The translations under genes were made by a program, and so were the position numbers. The notes under the pieces were generated by a model. It was not told the DNA's origin, made no database searches, and saw nothing but the letters and a program-made list of their open reading frames with translations. DNA of 64,000 nucleotides from an endosymbiont of Galathealinum brachiosum (GTDB taxonomy: Bacteria > Pseudomonadota > Gammaproteobacteria > SZUA-229): positions 67,850 to 131,849 of the forward strand of contig QFXC01000002.1 of assembly GCA_003349885.1 (NCBI GenBank), in the 5' to 3' direction. Below are positions 9,135 to 17,061 of this stretch, piece after piece. How positions within the stretch are numbered: the first letter of the stretch is position 1; each line of letters opens with the position of its first letter.

Positions 9135-9500
9135 TCATCTATCGAGTTCCGTATATTTCTTTGCACTACCCTTAGCTTTATCCACGGGATATCGCTGCTC
9201 ATTAACTTCAATTTTATTATTTGCAGCTGCGATTAAATCAATATCAAGCTTATCGGCCAGGCGTATGAGGTAAATTAAGGTATCCGCCAGCTCTGTTTCA
9301 ACTTCAGCAAGATTTTCTTTGGGTAGGTTTTGGCTTTGTTCTTCAGTTAACCACTGAAAGTGTTCTGTGATTTCTGCTACTTCGGCACTGAGAGCCATGG
9401 TTAGATTTTTGGGTGAGTGAAACTGGTCCCAGTCACGAGCTTGTGCAAATTCGCGCAGGCGAAGCTTTAGGTCATTTATGTTACTGGAACTCATACACAT
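9135..9500 (-). CDS. MazG-like nucleotide pyrophosphohydrolase
   Basis: A small all-alpha NTP pyrophosphohydrolase of the MazG-like/RS21-C6 (dCTPase) type, which hydrolyses NTPs or dNTPs to the monophosphate and pyrophosphate. The family metal-binding pattern is visible: E-x-x-E in SAEVAEITEHFQW and E-x-x-D in ETELADTLIYLIRLAD. Fixed Trp residues contribute to the nucleotide pocket. The frame is open further upstream to 9557, but the ATG at 9500 has GGGG five bases before it and gives the usual length of about 120 aa, so I use it; the ATG at 9494 is also possible. It stands alone between repeat clusters. Likely a house-cleaning enzyme. Confidence 0.88.
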   Translation of the reverse strand: MCMSSSNINDLKLRLREFAQARDWDQFHSPKNLTMALSAEVAEITEHFQWLTEEQSQNLPKENLAEVETELADTLIYLIRLADKLDIDLIAAANNKIEVNEQRYPVDKAKGSAKKYTELDR

Positions 9501-9754
9501 CAATACCCCAATAATTGACTGGGGCACATCCCTTTTACATATTATTTTTATAATCATCCATACTCAGGAGCCTCCTGCTCCCTTACTGTGATAAATATTA
9601 ACACAGTAAAAAAGCTTTTAAAGGCTTAAATTGATTTAAGTGCTTGATATCACACAACATTAGTTGAGTTAATACGGACGCGTTACGGACATAGAAGCAA
9701 GATCCTTCCACTACGCTTCGCTTCGGTCAGGATGACAGGATGAAGCCACTAGAT

Positions 9755-9840
9755 ACCAGCTAAAAGCATGCTGGTACGATGGGATAAGGAACTTGAGGTC
9801 ACTGGATCCCCTATAGGTGCGTTAGGAGGTGACGGGAAGT
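9755..9840 (+). repeat. Dispersed repeat A, copy 2
   Basis: Starts ACCAGCTAAAAGCATGCTGG, has CCCCTATAGGTGCG in the middle and ends TGACGGGAAG. It aligns along its whole length with the copy at 8845. Confidence 0.75.
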
Positions 9841-9857
9841 TGGTATTAGCTTAATTG

Positions 9858-9892
9858 TTCACACTTTTAGCATTATCAGATTAATCTGATAC
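9858..9892 (+). repeat. Dispersed repeat C, copy 2
   Basis: TTCACACTTTTAGCATTATC is followed by the perfect 14-bp palindrome TCAGATTAATCTGA and AC. It sits 94 bp upstream of the DUF5675 gene. Nearly identical copies at 16937 and 25981 also precede genes, so it may be a promoter-proximal operator. Confidence 0.75.
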
Positions 9893-9985
9893 CTTACATA
9901 AATATTATCATTTATTATGACAGACATAATTTTAACTGGCATACATGCCTTATATTTACATTTTATTCTTAAAAGGGAGCACAAA

Positions 9986-10507
9986 ATGAGCTGGAATTTT
10001 ATTCACGTGGTACGCAGAACATTCCAAAGTGATGATAACTGGGGCGAGATGTTTATTCAAAACACACAGGGGCAATGGGAAAAGCTATGTTTTACATACG
10101 AGCTACCCTGGGATACGTTTAGTTCGGGTCCACATACTGGTAAATCTAAAAACAACCATAGTCGAGTAAAAATTGGTGACTATAATGTAAAACCAAGAGC
10201 TGACGGGCCGAAAGGCTGGCGATTAGAACTACAAAACACAGGGCACCGCTCTAATATTCAAATACACCGCGCACATAAATCTATGTTTATACAAGGCTGC
10301 ATGTTACCTGTATCATTTAATAACCTTTCAACAAATGCTTTAAATAAAGGCGATCCATTAATACAAATTCAATCGACTACATTAATGACTAAAATAAAAA
10401 ATCGCTATGATTTACTTAAAACAGGCAAAACGGGCGATGCTACTCTGACAATTTCAGCAACATTACCCGCAAAGGTAAACATACCCGGAGCAAATAAATA
10501 TGCTTAA
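9986..10507 (+). CDS. DUF5675 family protein, possible effector
   Basis: A soluble protein of about 173 aa with no signal peptide. The order of features fits DUF5675: an N-terminal strand ending in a Cys-containing core (KLCFTYELPWD), a GxYxV-type segment (IGDYNVKPR), then R-x-x-I-x-I-H and a GC motif (RSNIQIHRAH, then QGCMLP). The His and Cys could form an active site. The frame is open from 9917, but the ATG at 9986 has GGGAG six bases upstream, so I use it. It overlaps the next gene, a lipoprotein, by 8 bp. DUF5675 proteins occur in phage and secretion-system settings. Coupling to an exported partner suggests an effector-immunity pair (inference). Confidence 0.8.
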   Translation: MSWNFIHVVRRTFQSDDNWGEMFIQNTQGQWEKLCFTYELPWDTFSSGPHTGKSKNNHSRVKIGDYNVKPRADGPKGWRLELQNTGHRSNIQIHRAHKSMFIQGCMLPVSFNNLSTNALNKGDPLIQIQSTTLMTKIKNRYDLLKTGKTGDATLTISATLPAKVNIPGANKYA

Positions 10508-10991
10508 ACAGCTAATTATACTCATTAGCCTGATCAGCCTGGGCACGTCATGCACTGCTAGTGAAAAAGTGTCTTCTATGACAGTTAAAGATGTGGGAAG
10601 CCTGCATTTTATTGCATCAACTTTTAAGACTGATGAGCATAAGTTAAAATTCTGCGGCGACTACCTCTGTGTTATTGATGGCCATCTTTTCTTTGGTTCA
10701 GATGGGAAAAAACCAGCCATTATTACAAAACGCTTTTACTTTAAGATTAATGGACATGACATTGATTTAAATATCACAGGTATGTTTGAACCCGGAGTAA
10801 CGTCTGAAAACATATCACAACGTATTAGTGTTGAGCACTACTGGGGTGATTTTTATAAAGTAGCCGGTCGTTTTTCAGATGGCGCAGGTAGCTACATAGC
10901 ACAATGGATTGTAAGTAAAGATGGTTCTATTCGTACACACTTAAGTGATATGGAGACTGCGCTTGATATACAGGGCATGATTAATCGATAG
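10500..10991 (+). CDS. Lipoprotein overlapping the DUF5675 gene, candidate immunity protein
   Basis: 163 aa with a lipoprotein signal sequence: a short basic start, a hydrophobic stretch and the lipobox LGTSC at residues 14-18. The mature part is beta-rich, with a Cys pair (FCGDYLCVIDG) that could form a disulfide. I recognise no family. Its ATG lies inside the last codons of the upstream gene, so translation is coupled. An exported protein encoded directly behind a leaderless, possibly wall- or periplasm-active protein is the usual layout for an immunity gene; that role is not shown here. Confidence 0.75.
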   Translation: MLKQLIILISLISLGTSCTASEKVSSMTVKDVGSLHFIASTFKTDEHKLKFCGDYLCVIDGHLFFGSDGKKPAIITKRFYFKINGHDIDLNITGMFEPGVTSENISQRISVEHYWGDFYKVAGRFSDGAGSYIAQWIVSKDGSIRTHLSDMETALDIQGMINR

Positions 10992-11109
10992 ACTACTGAA
11001 CATATGGGCTCTGACCCGAATGGCACTATGTTATACAAAAATCCTCATATCTGGATACACTAAATCCTGTTTCTCAGCTATAGCTTAGTAAACAGGCAAC
11101 CACAAAGCC

Positions 11110-11775
11110 ATGATAAAATTAACACTATTTTTACCTTTACTTGCATTTTTTTCAGCGTGTTCAAATGCATCAGACAATATAACGCCTGAGTTTAATAGTG
11201 TTTACTTTACCGGGCTTGAGTCAACTAAAGTTGAAAACTATAAAGAAGCCATACTTGACTACGATTTAACATCACCCGATGAGAAAAACCTGCATTTCAC
11301 TAATTGCACACAGGTAGACGCTTTAAAAGAAACTGATGTAGCAATGCATGAGTTTCATCTATATACCATGCTTAAAGCTAACTGTAAGGCGCTGAAATTA
11401 TATACCAAAGCAAAAGCCTCAACGACTACATACCTCAGTGAGTTATTAGTTAAGAAGAATATTGGTAATTTACCTGCAACTGCCTACCCTTTTGTAAATA
11501 CTTATGACAAATCAACCAGAGCAAATAAAACATTATCGAGTCATCAGAAAAAACTAGAATATAAAACAATGGATGATGGCTCTATTGATGTAACAACAGA
11601 GACGGATACATTGTTATACCAGATACTTTCTACTGGTGATTTCAATAACGACTCTATTCAAGATGCCATTATCAGAATTGACTGGCATGTACTAAATGCA
11701 TTTGGTAAGGGCTCAAAACTAGTTATGATTAGCCGGCTTTCTAAGGATGATGAGTTTACTGAAGTAGACTTTTAA
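11110..11775 (+). CDS. Lipoprotein with an FG-GAP-like Asp-rich segment
   Basis: 221 aa with an N-terminal signal and lipobox FFSAC around residues 13-17, so a lipid-anchored envelope protein. The N-terminal two thirds are unrecognised. Near the C-terminus GDFNNDSIQDAIIRIDW resembles the calcium-binding D-x-N-x-D loop of VCBS/FG-GAP repeats. One pair of Cys residues (NCTQ and NCKA) flanks a helix. It has its own 118-bp upstream gap and no strong Shine-Dalgarno sequence. Function unknown. Confidence 0.75.
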   Translation: MIKLTLFLPLLAFFSACSNASDNITPEFNSVYFTGLESTKVENYKEAILDYDLTSPDEKNLHFTNCTQVDALKETDVAMHEFHLYTMLKANCKALKLYTKAKASTTTYLSELLVKKNIGNLPATAYPFVNTYDKSTRANKTLSSHQKKLEYKTMDDGSIDVTTETDTLLYQILSTGDFNNDSIQDAIIRIDWHVLNAFGKGSKLVMISRLSKDDEFTEVDF

Positions 11776-11833
11776 CTCATTAACATAATATTGAGGACAC
11801 TGCTTTCAACAACCTGTTAATTTAAAAATTAAT

Positions 11834-11887
11834 TGGTGCCAGAGCACAATACTGCCTAATACTAGAAGCAATTGTGCTCTGACACCT
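11834..11887 (+). repeat. Dispersed repeat B, full copy
   Basis: Left arm TTGGTGCCAGAGCACAAT, core CTAATACTAG, right arm ATTGTGCTCTGACACC. A stem of about 16 bp could form in DNA or RNA. It lies between two same-strand lipoprotein genes. Confidence 0.85.
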
Positions 11888-11922
11888 ATTAATGTTTCTT
11901 AATCAAAAACAGCTATCATCTG

Positions 11923-12405
11923 GTGATCCTATTGAAAAACAACTCATTCCTTAAAAAAATATTTATATTTCTGGCGCTCATCGCTGTCAGTGGATGCGCT
12001 AATTCAGATATTCCTTCATTACAGACTGATAAATCAATTTCAAATATTGATAAAAGCATACGACAGGGAAAAATTGTTATTGTTTACCAAATAAAAAACA
12101 CTGACAAAACAAGTGAACAATACGCAGACTGGTCTGCTTATCTGAATGATTTCACTGATAATAAAGCGAATATTTATGTAGTACACAATACAAGTAAAGC
12201 ATTCAATAAAAAACTATCATCGCTCAACATAAACATTGATGGAAATTACAGTGTTTTTATAAAACAGGGAAAAGCCACTTATTATTATGATAGCGTTATT
12301 CTTGAGCCAATGATTTATATAGCAATAGATAACGCATTTTCAGGTAAACAGCTATCACCTACGGATAAAGCTTTCTTACCCGAAGCAATCAAACTAAAGT
12401 ATTGA
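11923..12405 (+). CDS. Small lipoprotein of unknown function
   Basis: About 160 aa. Lipobox VSGC at residues 22-25 after a hydrophobic segment. The mature protein has a thioredoxin-like rhythm (KIVIVYQIKNTD, then NIYVVHNTS, then YSVFIKQGK), but there is no CxxC, so I do not assign that family. The first usable start is GTG at 11923. A TTG at 11932 is an alternative with GGTG upstream, and both leave the signal intact. Bounded by repeat B on both sides. Confidence 0.7.
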   Translation: MILLKNNSFLKKIFIFLALIAVSGCANSDIPSLQTDKSISNIDKSIRQGKIVIVYQIKNTDKTSEQYADWSAYLNDFTDNKANIYVVHNTSKAFNKKLSSLNINIDGNYSVFIKQGKATYYYDSVILEPMIYIAIDNAFSGKQLSPTDKAFLPEAIKLKY

Positions 12406-12418
12406 AAATAAAATTAAT

Positions 12419-12471
12419 TGGTGCCAGAGCACAATACTCTCTAATATTAGAAAAAATTGTGCTCTGGCACT
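12419..12471 (+). repeat. Dispersed repeat B, full copy
   Basis: TTGGTGCCAGAGCACAAT and ATTGTGCTCTGGCAC form nearly perfect arms around a CTAATATTAG core. It begins 13 bp after the stop of the upstream lipoprotein gene. Confidence 0.9.
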
Positions 12472-12556
12472 CTTTATACTCTTTATATTTCTTAATAAAA
12501 CTGTCATATCTTAAGCCTACAATACCCGCAATTTATTAAACCAGAGAAAAGCAATC

Positions 12557-13123
12557 ATGAAACTTAAAAACCAGATTACAGGCATTTCAAATATCATCGT
12601 AGGTCTAGCTTTAGCATTTGGCCTGGCTGCGTGTAACGAGGTAAAAGATGCCGCCGCTACAGCGTCCTCAGCTGAAACTGTTAATGAAATTTATGAAGTC
12701 CATGAAGATGGACGTATCTACGTATTTTACGATAGAAAGTTATATAAAGAATTTTTAAGTGTTGGTGAAACTGCTTACCGCCTAACCCGTATAGGCACCG
12801 GCCCAAATGGTGAGACTATGGTATATGGCCTGGCCAAAAAAGATAAAAAGAAAGGCACAAACACACCCGCTGTTAAACTCTATGAAAATAAAATAATGCC
12901 TGCTGATAACTTTTATGCTGAAACCCTGCGCCACGGACGTATTTATGCATTCAATAACTTTTCAGACATGAAAACAGTGCGCCAATTTGGCCACCCTAAC
13001 TTTTTCTACACAGAAATTGGTTCAGGCCCTAAAGGCGAAACAGTGGTTTATGTGCTGAACAAAAAAACTAAAAAGAAAAAACCAACTGCTTTAATTGAGA
13101 CCTTTAAGAAGCATAATTCTTAA
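12557..13123 (+). CDS. Lipoprotein with two copies of a 55-residue domain
   Basis: 188 aa with a signal peptide and lipobox LAAC around residues 23-26. The mature part contains an internal duplication. Unit 1 (about residues 45-100) has HEDGRIYVFYDRKLYKEF, then RIGTGPNGETMVYGL and a Lys-rich tail. Unit 2 (about 120-180) has RHGRIYAFNNFSDMKTV, then EIGSGPKGETVVYVL and another Lys-rich tail. The repeated G(R)IY-hydrophobic and GSGPxGETVVY signatures define the unit; I cannot name the family. It is followed by a good terminator, so it is probably monocistronic. Confidence 0.8.
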   Translation: MKLKNQITGISNIIVGLALAFGLAACNEVKDAAATASSAETVNEIYEVHEDGRIYVFYDRKLYKEFLSVGETAYRLTRIGTGPNGETMVYGLAKKDKKKGTNTPAVKLYENKIMPADNFYAETLRHGRIYAFNNFSDMKTVRQFGHPNFFYTEIGSGPKGETVVYVLNKKTKKKKPTALIETFKKHNS

Positions 13124-13147
13124 TTAACTAATTATCTCAATATATGA

Positions 13148-13176
13148 AGCCCGGTTATTTCTTAATCGGGCTTTTT
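13148..13176 (+). terminator. Rho-independent terminator of the repeat-domain lipoprotein
   Basis: AGCCCG and CGGGCT pair around a 13-base loop and are followed by TTTT. It sits 25 bp after the stop at 13123. Confidence 0.85.
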
Positions 13177-13184
13177 CGTAACTA

Positions 13185-13274
13185 CTGAAGAAGCTCGTGT
13201 TATCGGCATAAAGCAGTTATGCACAGACTGTAGTGCGGCCTTATGCAATGAGGATAAATCAATGTAATTTAAAA
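13185..13274 (+). pseudogene. Decayed 3' fragment of a thioredoxin-like gene
   Basis: About 90 bp align to the last 90 bp of the intact thioredoxin-like gene at 24491-24823: CTGAAGAAGCTCGT, AAAGCAGTTA, GCACAGACT, TATGCAATG and AATGTAATTTAAA occur in the same order and spacing. Frame and 5' part are lost. A degenerate copy of repeat B follows at once. A third, internally deleted copy lies at 17062. Confidence 0.75.
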
Positions 13275-13275
13275 C

Positions 13276-13330
13276 TAATTGATACCTGATAACAATACTC
13301 TTTAATATTAGAACCCATTATGCTCTTGCA
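13276..13330 (+). repeat. Dispersed repeat B, degenerate copy
   Basis: TAATTGATACCTGATAACAAT, core TTAATATTAGAA, then CATTATGCTCTTGCAC. The arms have lost much of their pairing. Confidence 0.55.
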
Positions 13331-13359
13331 CTATTAATTTTTGCTTTTAAACACATTAA

Positions 13360-14409
13360 TTATTCATCAACATGATTTTTTTTATCGACACGTAACCGAT
13401 TACGGTATCGCTCCCTGGCCAGTTCCTGCATATCTTCCACCTGGTCGCTCTCATCAACAATTTCACGGCCTAGCAATGTTTCAATGGCATCTTCGAGTGT
13501 CACTATACCTGCTGTTTGTCCAAACTCATCTTCAACAAGGCACATATGTACTTTTTGTTTAATAAAATAATCCAGTAATTTATGTACCGGTAATTTTTCG
13601 GAAACACGCAGTATGGGTTTGACATGTTGCTTAATTAAACCCGCACCATGACCAGCACGCTCTGCTTCGTACAAGTCAAAATCATTGACATGGCCAATAA
13701 TGTCATCAATATCGTCACGATAAATCGGCATACGGGTAAAATGCCGGGTCTTTTCCTGGTCAAGCGCATCGGTAACTGTCATTGATTCATTTAACATATG
13801 CACCACACTGCGTGGTGTTAACACCTGCTCTGTACGAATTTCTCGTAAGTTAAGAATATTGGATAAATATTCTGTTTCCTGTGAACCCAGCGTACCACCT
13901 TTATAACCTAATGTAGCCAGCGCCAGTATTTCTTCTCGGCTAATTTCATTCTCTTTGTCACGGGTAAATAACCGAGTTAAACGTGTCGCCAGCCACACCA
14001 GTGGATACACCAGCCTAACTAACCATAGAATAATAAAGGCACTGGGCACAGATAGTTTACGCCAATAGGTTGCACCCAGTGTTTTAGGAATAATTTCTGA
14101 AAAATATAAAATAACCAGGGTTAATAAAATGGCAATTAATGTTTCCCATCGCTCACCATAAATACGCACCGCCTGTGAGCCTACACCAACCGCACCAATG
14201 GTGTGGGCAAAGGTATTTAAAATCAGAATGCTCGATAATGAAACATCAAGCTGATTTTTAACTCTGGCTAATAACTCACCAGAATGGGAATGGCTGGACT
14301 TGAGATTCTCCACATAACTAGGAGTAATGGATAGCAGAACAGCCTCGAGTATAGAGCACAGAAAAGAAATGCCGATGGCTATAAACAGGTAAACAAACAA
14401 TAATGTCAT
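13360..14409 (-). CDS. CNNM/CorC-type membrane protein with CBS pair
   Basis: 349 aa. The N-terminal 150 residues form a DUF21/CNNM transmembrane domain with about four hydrophobic segments and the conserved helical pattern EAVLLSITPSYVE, NTFAHTIGAVGVGSQA and YFSEIIPKTLGATYW. Two CBS motifs follow from about 190 to 315 (LTPRSVVHMLNESMTV; HMCLVEDEFGQTAGIVTLED), ending in an acidic stretch. The C-terminal CorC_HlyC domain found in longer relatives is absent. Members are linked to magnesium or other divalent-cation export, with CBS domains sensing nucleotides. It is alone in its strand context, and the 3' end runs to within 30 bp of a repeat B remnant. Confidence 0.9.
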   Translation of the reverse strand: MTLLFVYLFIAIGISFLCSILEAVLLSITPSYVENLKSSHSHSGELLARVKNQLDVSLSSILILNTFAHTIGAVGVGSQAVRIYGERWETLIAILLTLVILYFSEIIPKTLGATYWRKLSVPSAFIILWLVRLVYPLVWLATRLTRLFTRDKENEISREEILALATLGYKGGTLGSQETEYLSNILNLREIRTEQVLTPRSVVHMLNESMTVTDALDQEKTRHFTRMPIYRDDIDDIIGHVNDFDLYEAERAGHGAGLIKQHVKPILRVSEKLPVHKLLDYFIKQKVHMCLVEDEFGQTAGIVTLEDAIETLLGREIVDESDQVEDMQELARERYRNRLRVDKKNHVDE

Positions 14410-14562
14410 GAATAATCTCGTTTAATTACTATATAAAGATAGTACAAATCATAGCAACATATTTTTAACCAGTTAAGATCTGGCATCATAGTTACCAATA
14501 ATCGTGGCCTGGAGTACACCATTGCGCTCTTACCCCAATATCAGTAAATTAAGCTTTTTTAT

Positions 14563-14692
14563 GTAGGTGCTCCTTTAGGTGCACAAAAAAAGTCACTATG
14601 AAATCATGTAGTTAATATGCACCAGTACTGTGCAGGGAAAACACCACCAGAGCATTAATGGAAGCTGGTTGCACAGGCAGCACCTACAAAGT
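14563..14692. repeat. MITE-like element with inverted ends
   Basis: The ends TGTAGGTGCT and AGCACCTACA are inverted. Just inside them GGTGCAC and TGCACAGG are also partly complementary, and the element spans about 130 bp. No open frame lies inside. It could be a miniature inverted-repeat element; only one copy occurs in this window. Confidence 0.4.
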
Positions 14693-14778
14693 AAATAGCC
14701 TTAACTTACTGGCACTGGCTCTTACCCAATTAATTAGTGCCAGAGCAAGACTCATTCGCTGCGGCCAGGATAAAGTCG

Positions 14779-14864
14779 CTAGCTAGAAGCATACTGGTAC
14801 GACGGGAGTGAAGGCTTTAAAGTCATTATAACCCTATAGAGGCTTATGCGGTGACGAGCGTTGG
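14779..14864 (+). repeat. Dispersed repeat A, copy 3 (with B half in front)
   Basis: AGCTAGAAGCATACTGGTAC, then ACCCTATAGAGG, then GGTGACGAGCG. Immediately upstream AATTAGTGCCAGAGCA (14732-14747) is a left arm of repeat B. The same B-half plus A arrangement occurs at 17918-18028. Confidence 0.65.
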
Positions 14865-14957
14865 ATAAAATTAAAATACATGTGACTTTGTCTGTTAATA
14901 ACTAATGTTTTATAATCAATCACTTAAAACACTCTATAAAAGAATTATTCATAAATT

Positions 14958-15836
14958 ATGCAAGCAATCACTCTACTCACACTTGTTATTCTTGCCGGTT
15001 TTTTATTTAAAAAAGAAAAATCACCCTATGCTCGATTAATCATTGGCTCTGTATTTGGTATCGCATTTTTCTCAGTGTGGCCTTTTGTTGTTTATTATAT
15101 CGATATTAACAACCCGTCTGAAACAGCTCTTAGCGTTTCATATGCTTTCATTTTGGTATTATCGCTTTTACTTAGCTTTCTTCTGGTTAAAATAAGAACA
15201 TATAAACTAACTGTAGCAATAATCTCACTATCCTGTTTTTTAATCATAATAATTGCTAGTCAATCTTATGAAAATACCATAAAAAATAAAATTGCAATAC
15301 ATACTGGTTATTACAGCAAAACTAACCCTATAAAGCACAATTTTAATCATTCAGAATCGAAGAATAAAAGATTTCAATATATTTACAAAGACTATAGTAT
15401 TTCTTTAGATAACAACTGGAGCAAACAAACTGATAAGGGCCCTATGTTTGATTATTTCCAGTTTAAAGCTAACGGTGAGTATGCAGCAGAACTTAGACCT
15501 AAATGTACAAATAAAAATAGACCCGCACTACCTGTAATTATTAAAAGTATTAATAATTATATTCAAATAAAGAATATGAAGGCTGATACCGTTTGTTATC
15601 AAAAAGATGAAACGGTTTATGCCTGCGTAATTAAAAGCATTGATAGCGACAATCAGATTAAACGCATTAGATGGATAAACTTAGATACATTATCAAACAC
15701 AGGCACTGAGCTAGATTTTATACTTAACAATAATCAAGTTTATTTACTAACTGAAATTGAACGGGTTATTAATTCAGTTACCATCAAAGCAGGTAACCAG
15801 GATATGAATTGTTTAGCGCTTACTGAATGGTTATAA
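14958..15836 (+). CDS. Membrane protein of unknown function
   Basis: 292 aa. The first 110 residues form four hydrophobic segments (about 2-14, 25-48, 58-76 and 82-102), with a short loop KKEKSPYAR between the first two. After that comes a soluble domain of about 180 residues, probably extracytoplasmic, with four Cys residues (RPKCTNK, DTVCYQK, VYACVIK, DMNCLAL) that could form two disulfides. I do not recognise the family. It converges with the gene at 15847, with only 10 bp between the stops. Confidence 0.7.
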   Translation: MQAITLLTLVILAGFLFKKEKSPYARLIIGSVFGIAFFSVWPFVVYYIDINNPSETALSVSYAFILVLSLLLSFLLVKIRTYKLTVAIISLSCFLIIIIASQSYENTIKNKIAIHTGYYSKTNPIKHNFNHSESKNKRFQYIYKDYSISLDNNWSKQTDKGPMFDYFQFKANGEYAAELRPKCTNKNRPALPVIIKSINNYIQIKNMKADTVCYQKDETVYACVIKSIDSDNQIKRIRWINLDTLSNTGTELDFILNNNQVYLLTEIERVINSVTIKAGNQDMNCLALTEWL

Positions 15837-15846
15837 ACCGATAAAT

Positions 15847-16179
15847 TTAATCACCAGTTTTTGATATATGTTTTTTCATAGCTTCACACTTCCAGCTATA
15901 TTTTAATATTTCATCCGCAGTATCTTTATAAATATCATAACGTTCCTCTGGCACAGCGTACACAATGACCTCCCATGCTTGTCTCGCTGCACTACTCTCT
16001 TTAAGTTCCTTATTCACATAACCAGTTATAAAGTTTGCTCCCTGCTGTTTTGTCATTTTTTTCTGAGTTATGACATTATCAAGCTGTTCAAAATAACTAC
16101 AAATTTTATCAAAATCATTCTGTCCAGCATATACAGGCAGAGTTGCAAATAGAGAAATCAATAATATTAAATAACGCAT
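15847..16179 (-). CDS. Small periplasmic protein, candidate immunity partner
   Basis: 110 aa with a typical signal peptide (MRYLILLISLFATLPVYA, cut before G20 or close by). The mature protein is about 90 residues, helical, with two Cys (KICSYF near the start, WKCEAM near the end) that probably form a disulfide. Family not recognised. Its ATG overlaps the stop of the upstream gene by one base (TAATG), so the two are translated together. A small secreted partner directly after a leaderless protein is the same layout as at 9986/10500 and 26130/26870. Confidence 0.7.
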   Translation of the reverse strand: MRYLILLISLFATLPVYAGQNDFDKICSYFEQLDNVITQKKMTKQQGANFITGYVNKELKESSAARQAWEVIVYAVPEERYDIYKDTADEILKYSWKCEAMKKHISKTGD

Positions 16180-16736
16180 TATTTTTTAGCCGTCATTCTG
16201 AATTTACCTCCGCCCATTGGCTGTAATGGCCAAACGGGGCGATATATCTTAACAAAACTCTGAGGTTTAAAGTTAGGCACTAATAAATTTTTACCGGCCG
16301 TTATATAAACCCATAAGCCATTTTTGTGCTGCCAGGCAGTACCTCCCATACTTGCGATTTTCATAGCATTAATGGCTGGAGCCGAGAAACTGAAGGCATC
16401 AGTCGGTTTTATACTCATTCTTACTTCTGGTTTTTCACTGCTACGCACCTGTTTAAGGCGATGCTCTACATTATCATCAACTACAGCCTTAACCAGGCCT
16501 GTTATAATTGATGCTGGCCCTGCTGCACCACCCAGTAAACCTGTTCCAAACAGACTTACGTCAATTTTATCTGGTGTCTTTCCATTTACAGAATAGTTGG
16601 CTGCCCAAACGGCAGGTGTTAATAATTTACCTGCCATTTTCCGTCCGATTTTTTCTAAACCTACTACAGCTAATGGCTGATTAATGCTTGATACAAGATT
16701 TTGATTTCGTTCGATTTTATCTGCTATGTTACTCAT
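16179..16736 (-). CDS. Leaderless unknown protein upstream of a periplasmic protein
   Basis: 185 aa, with no signal peptide. A clear Shine-Dalgarno sequence (AAGGGA) sits seven bases before the ATG. The central part is rich in Gly and Ala (FGTGLLGGAAGPASIITGLV, about residues 63-82), which could insert into or pass a membrane. The C-terminal part has AWQHKNGLWVYITAGK and basic residues. No family recognised. The TAATG coupling to a secreted protein suggests a toxin-immunity pair, but there is no direct evidence of activity. A strong 32-bp palindrome lies about 140 bp upstream (16877). Confidence 0.65.
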   Translation of the reverse strand: MSNIADKIERNQNLVSSINQPLAVVGLEKIGRKMAGKLLTPAVWAANYSVNGKTPDKIDVSLFGTGLLGGAAGPASIITGLVKAVVDDNVEHRLKQVRSSEKPEVRMSIKPTDAFSFSAPAINAMKIASMGGTAWQHKNGLWVYITAGKNLLVPNFKPQSFVKIYRPVWPLQPMGGGKFRMTAKK

Positions 16737-16876
16737 ATAAATCCCTTTTTATTTTAAAATAATTTAGCACAATACATGACTTTTAATTAACATCATTTTT
16801 ATGAATTGTATTATGCTTCATTGACTTTAATTGTATACAAAACCAAATAAAGACTAACAGCACGGTCAAATAATAG

Positions 16877-16908
16877 TCCACAAAAACATTATATAATGCT
16901 TTTGTGGA
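16877..16908. promoter_or_regulatory. 32-bp nested palindrome
   Basis: TCCACAAAA and TTTTGTGGA are perfect 9-bp arms, and the centre contains another palindrome, CATTATATAATG. It lies between divergent units (start at 16736 minus, 17062 plus), a good place for an operator. No T-run follows that would make it an obvious terminator. Confidence 0.45.
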
Positions 16909-16936
16909 TGTCAAATTATAAAAACATACCAATTTG

Positions 16937-16971
16937 CTCACACTTTTAGCATTATCAGATTAATCTGATAT
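16937..16971 (+). repeat. Dispersed repeat C, copy 3
   Basis: CTCACACTTTTAGCATTATC is followed by the palindrome TCAGATTAATCTGA. Identical to the 9858 copy except for one base at the 5' end and one at the 3' end. It ends 91 bp before the thioredoxin-like pseudogene. Confidence 0.75.
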
Positions 16972-17061
16972 CTAGTTAGGAAGTTGCCTGTTATGCGCTT
17001 ACTTAAATTTATATATTAACGATACAAACCACATTATCTATCTGATTCGTACGCCAGGCAC

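Larger units (their letters stand above)
9501..9985. other. Intergenic region with repeats A and C
   Basis: No gene is supported. The region contains a stretch common in dispersed repeats (CGCTTCGCTTCGGTCAGGAT, near 9712), repeat A copy 2 and repeat C copy 2. The latter ends 94 bp before the start of the DUF5675 gene. Confidence 0.6.
14410..14957. other. Intergenic region with several repeats
   Basis: About 550 bp without a supported gene. It contains an imperfect inverted-repeat element (14563-14692), a left-half B element (14729-14752) and repeat A copy 3 (14779-14864). Confidence 0.55.
16737..17061. other. Intergenic region with a long palindrome and repeat C
   Basis: About 325 bp without a gene. 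It should carry the promoter for the minus-strand pair ending at 16736. A 32-bp palindrome and repeat C copy 3 are listed separately. Confidence 0.55.

Noticed and set aside
9986..10507. Prophage reading for the DUF5675 and M15 genes
   Set aside because: No capsid, tail, integrase, terminase or holin genes are near either one; overlapping exported partners fit effector-type pairs better.
13148..13192. CRISPR-like repeats in the accessory zone
   Set aside because: The palindromic repeats are dispersed singly over tens of kilobases with no regular spacers and no cas genes, so they are not an array.
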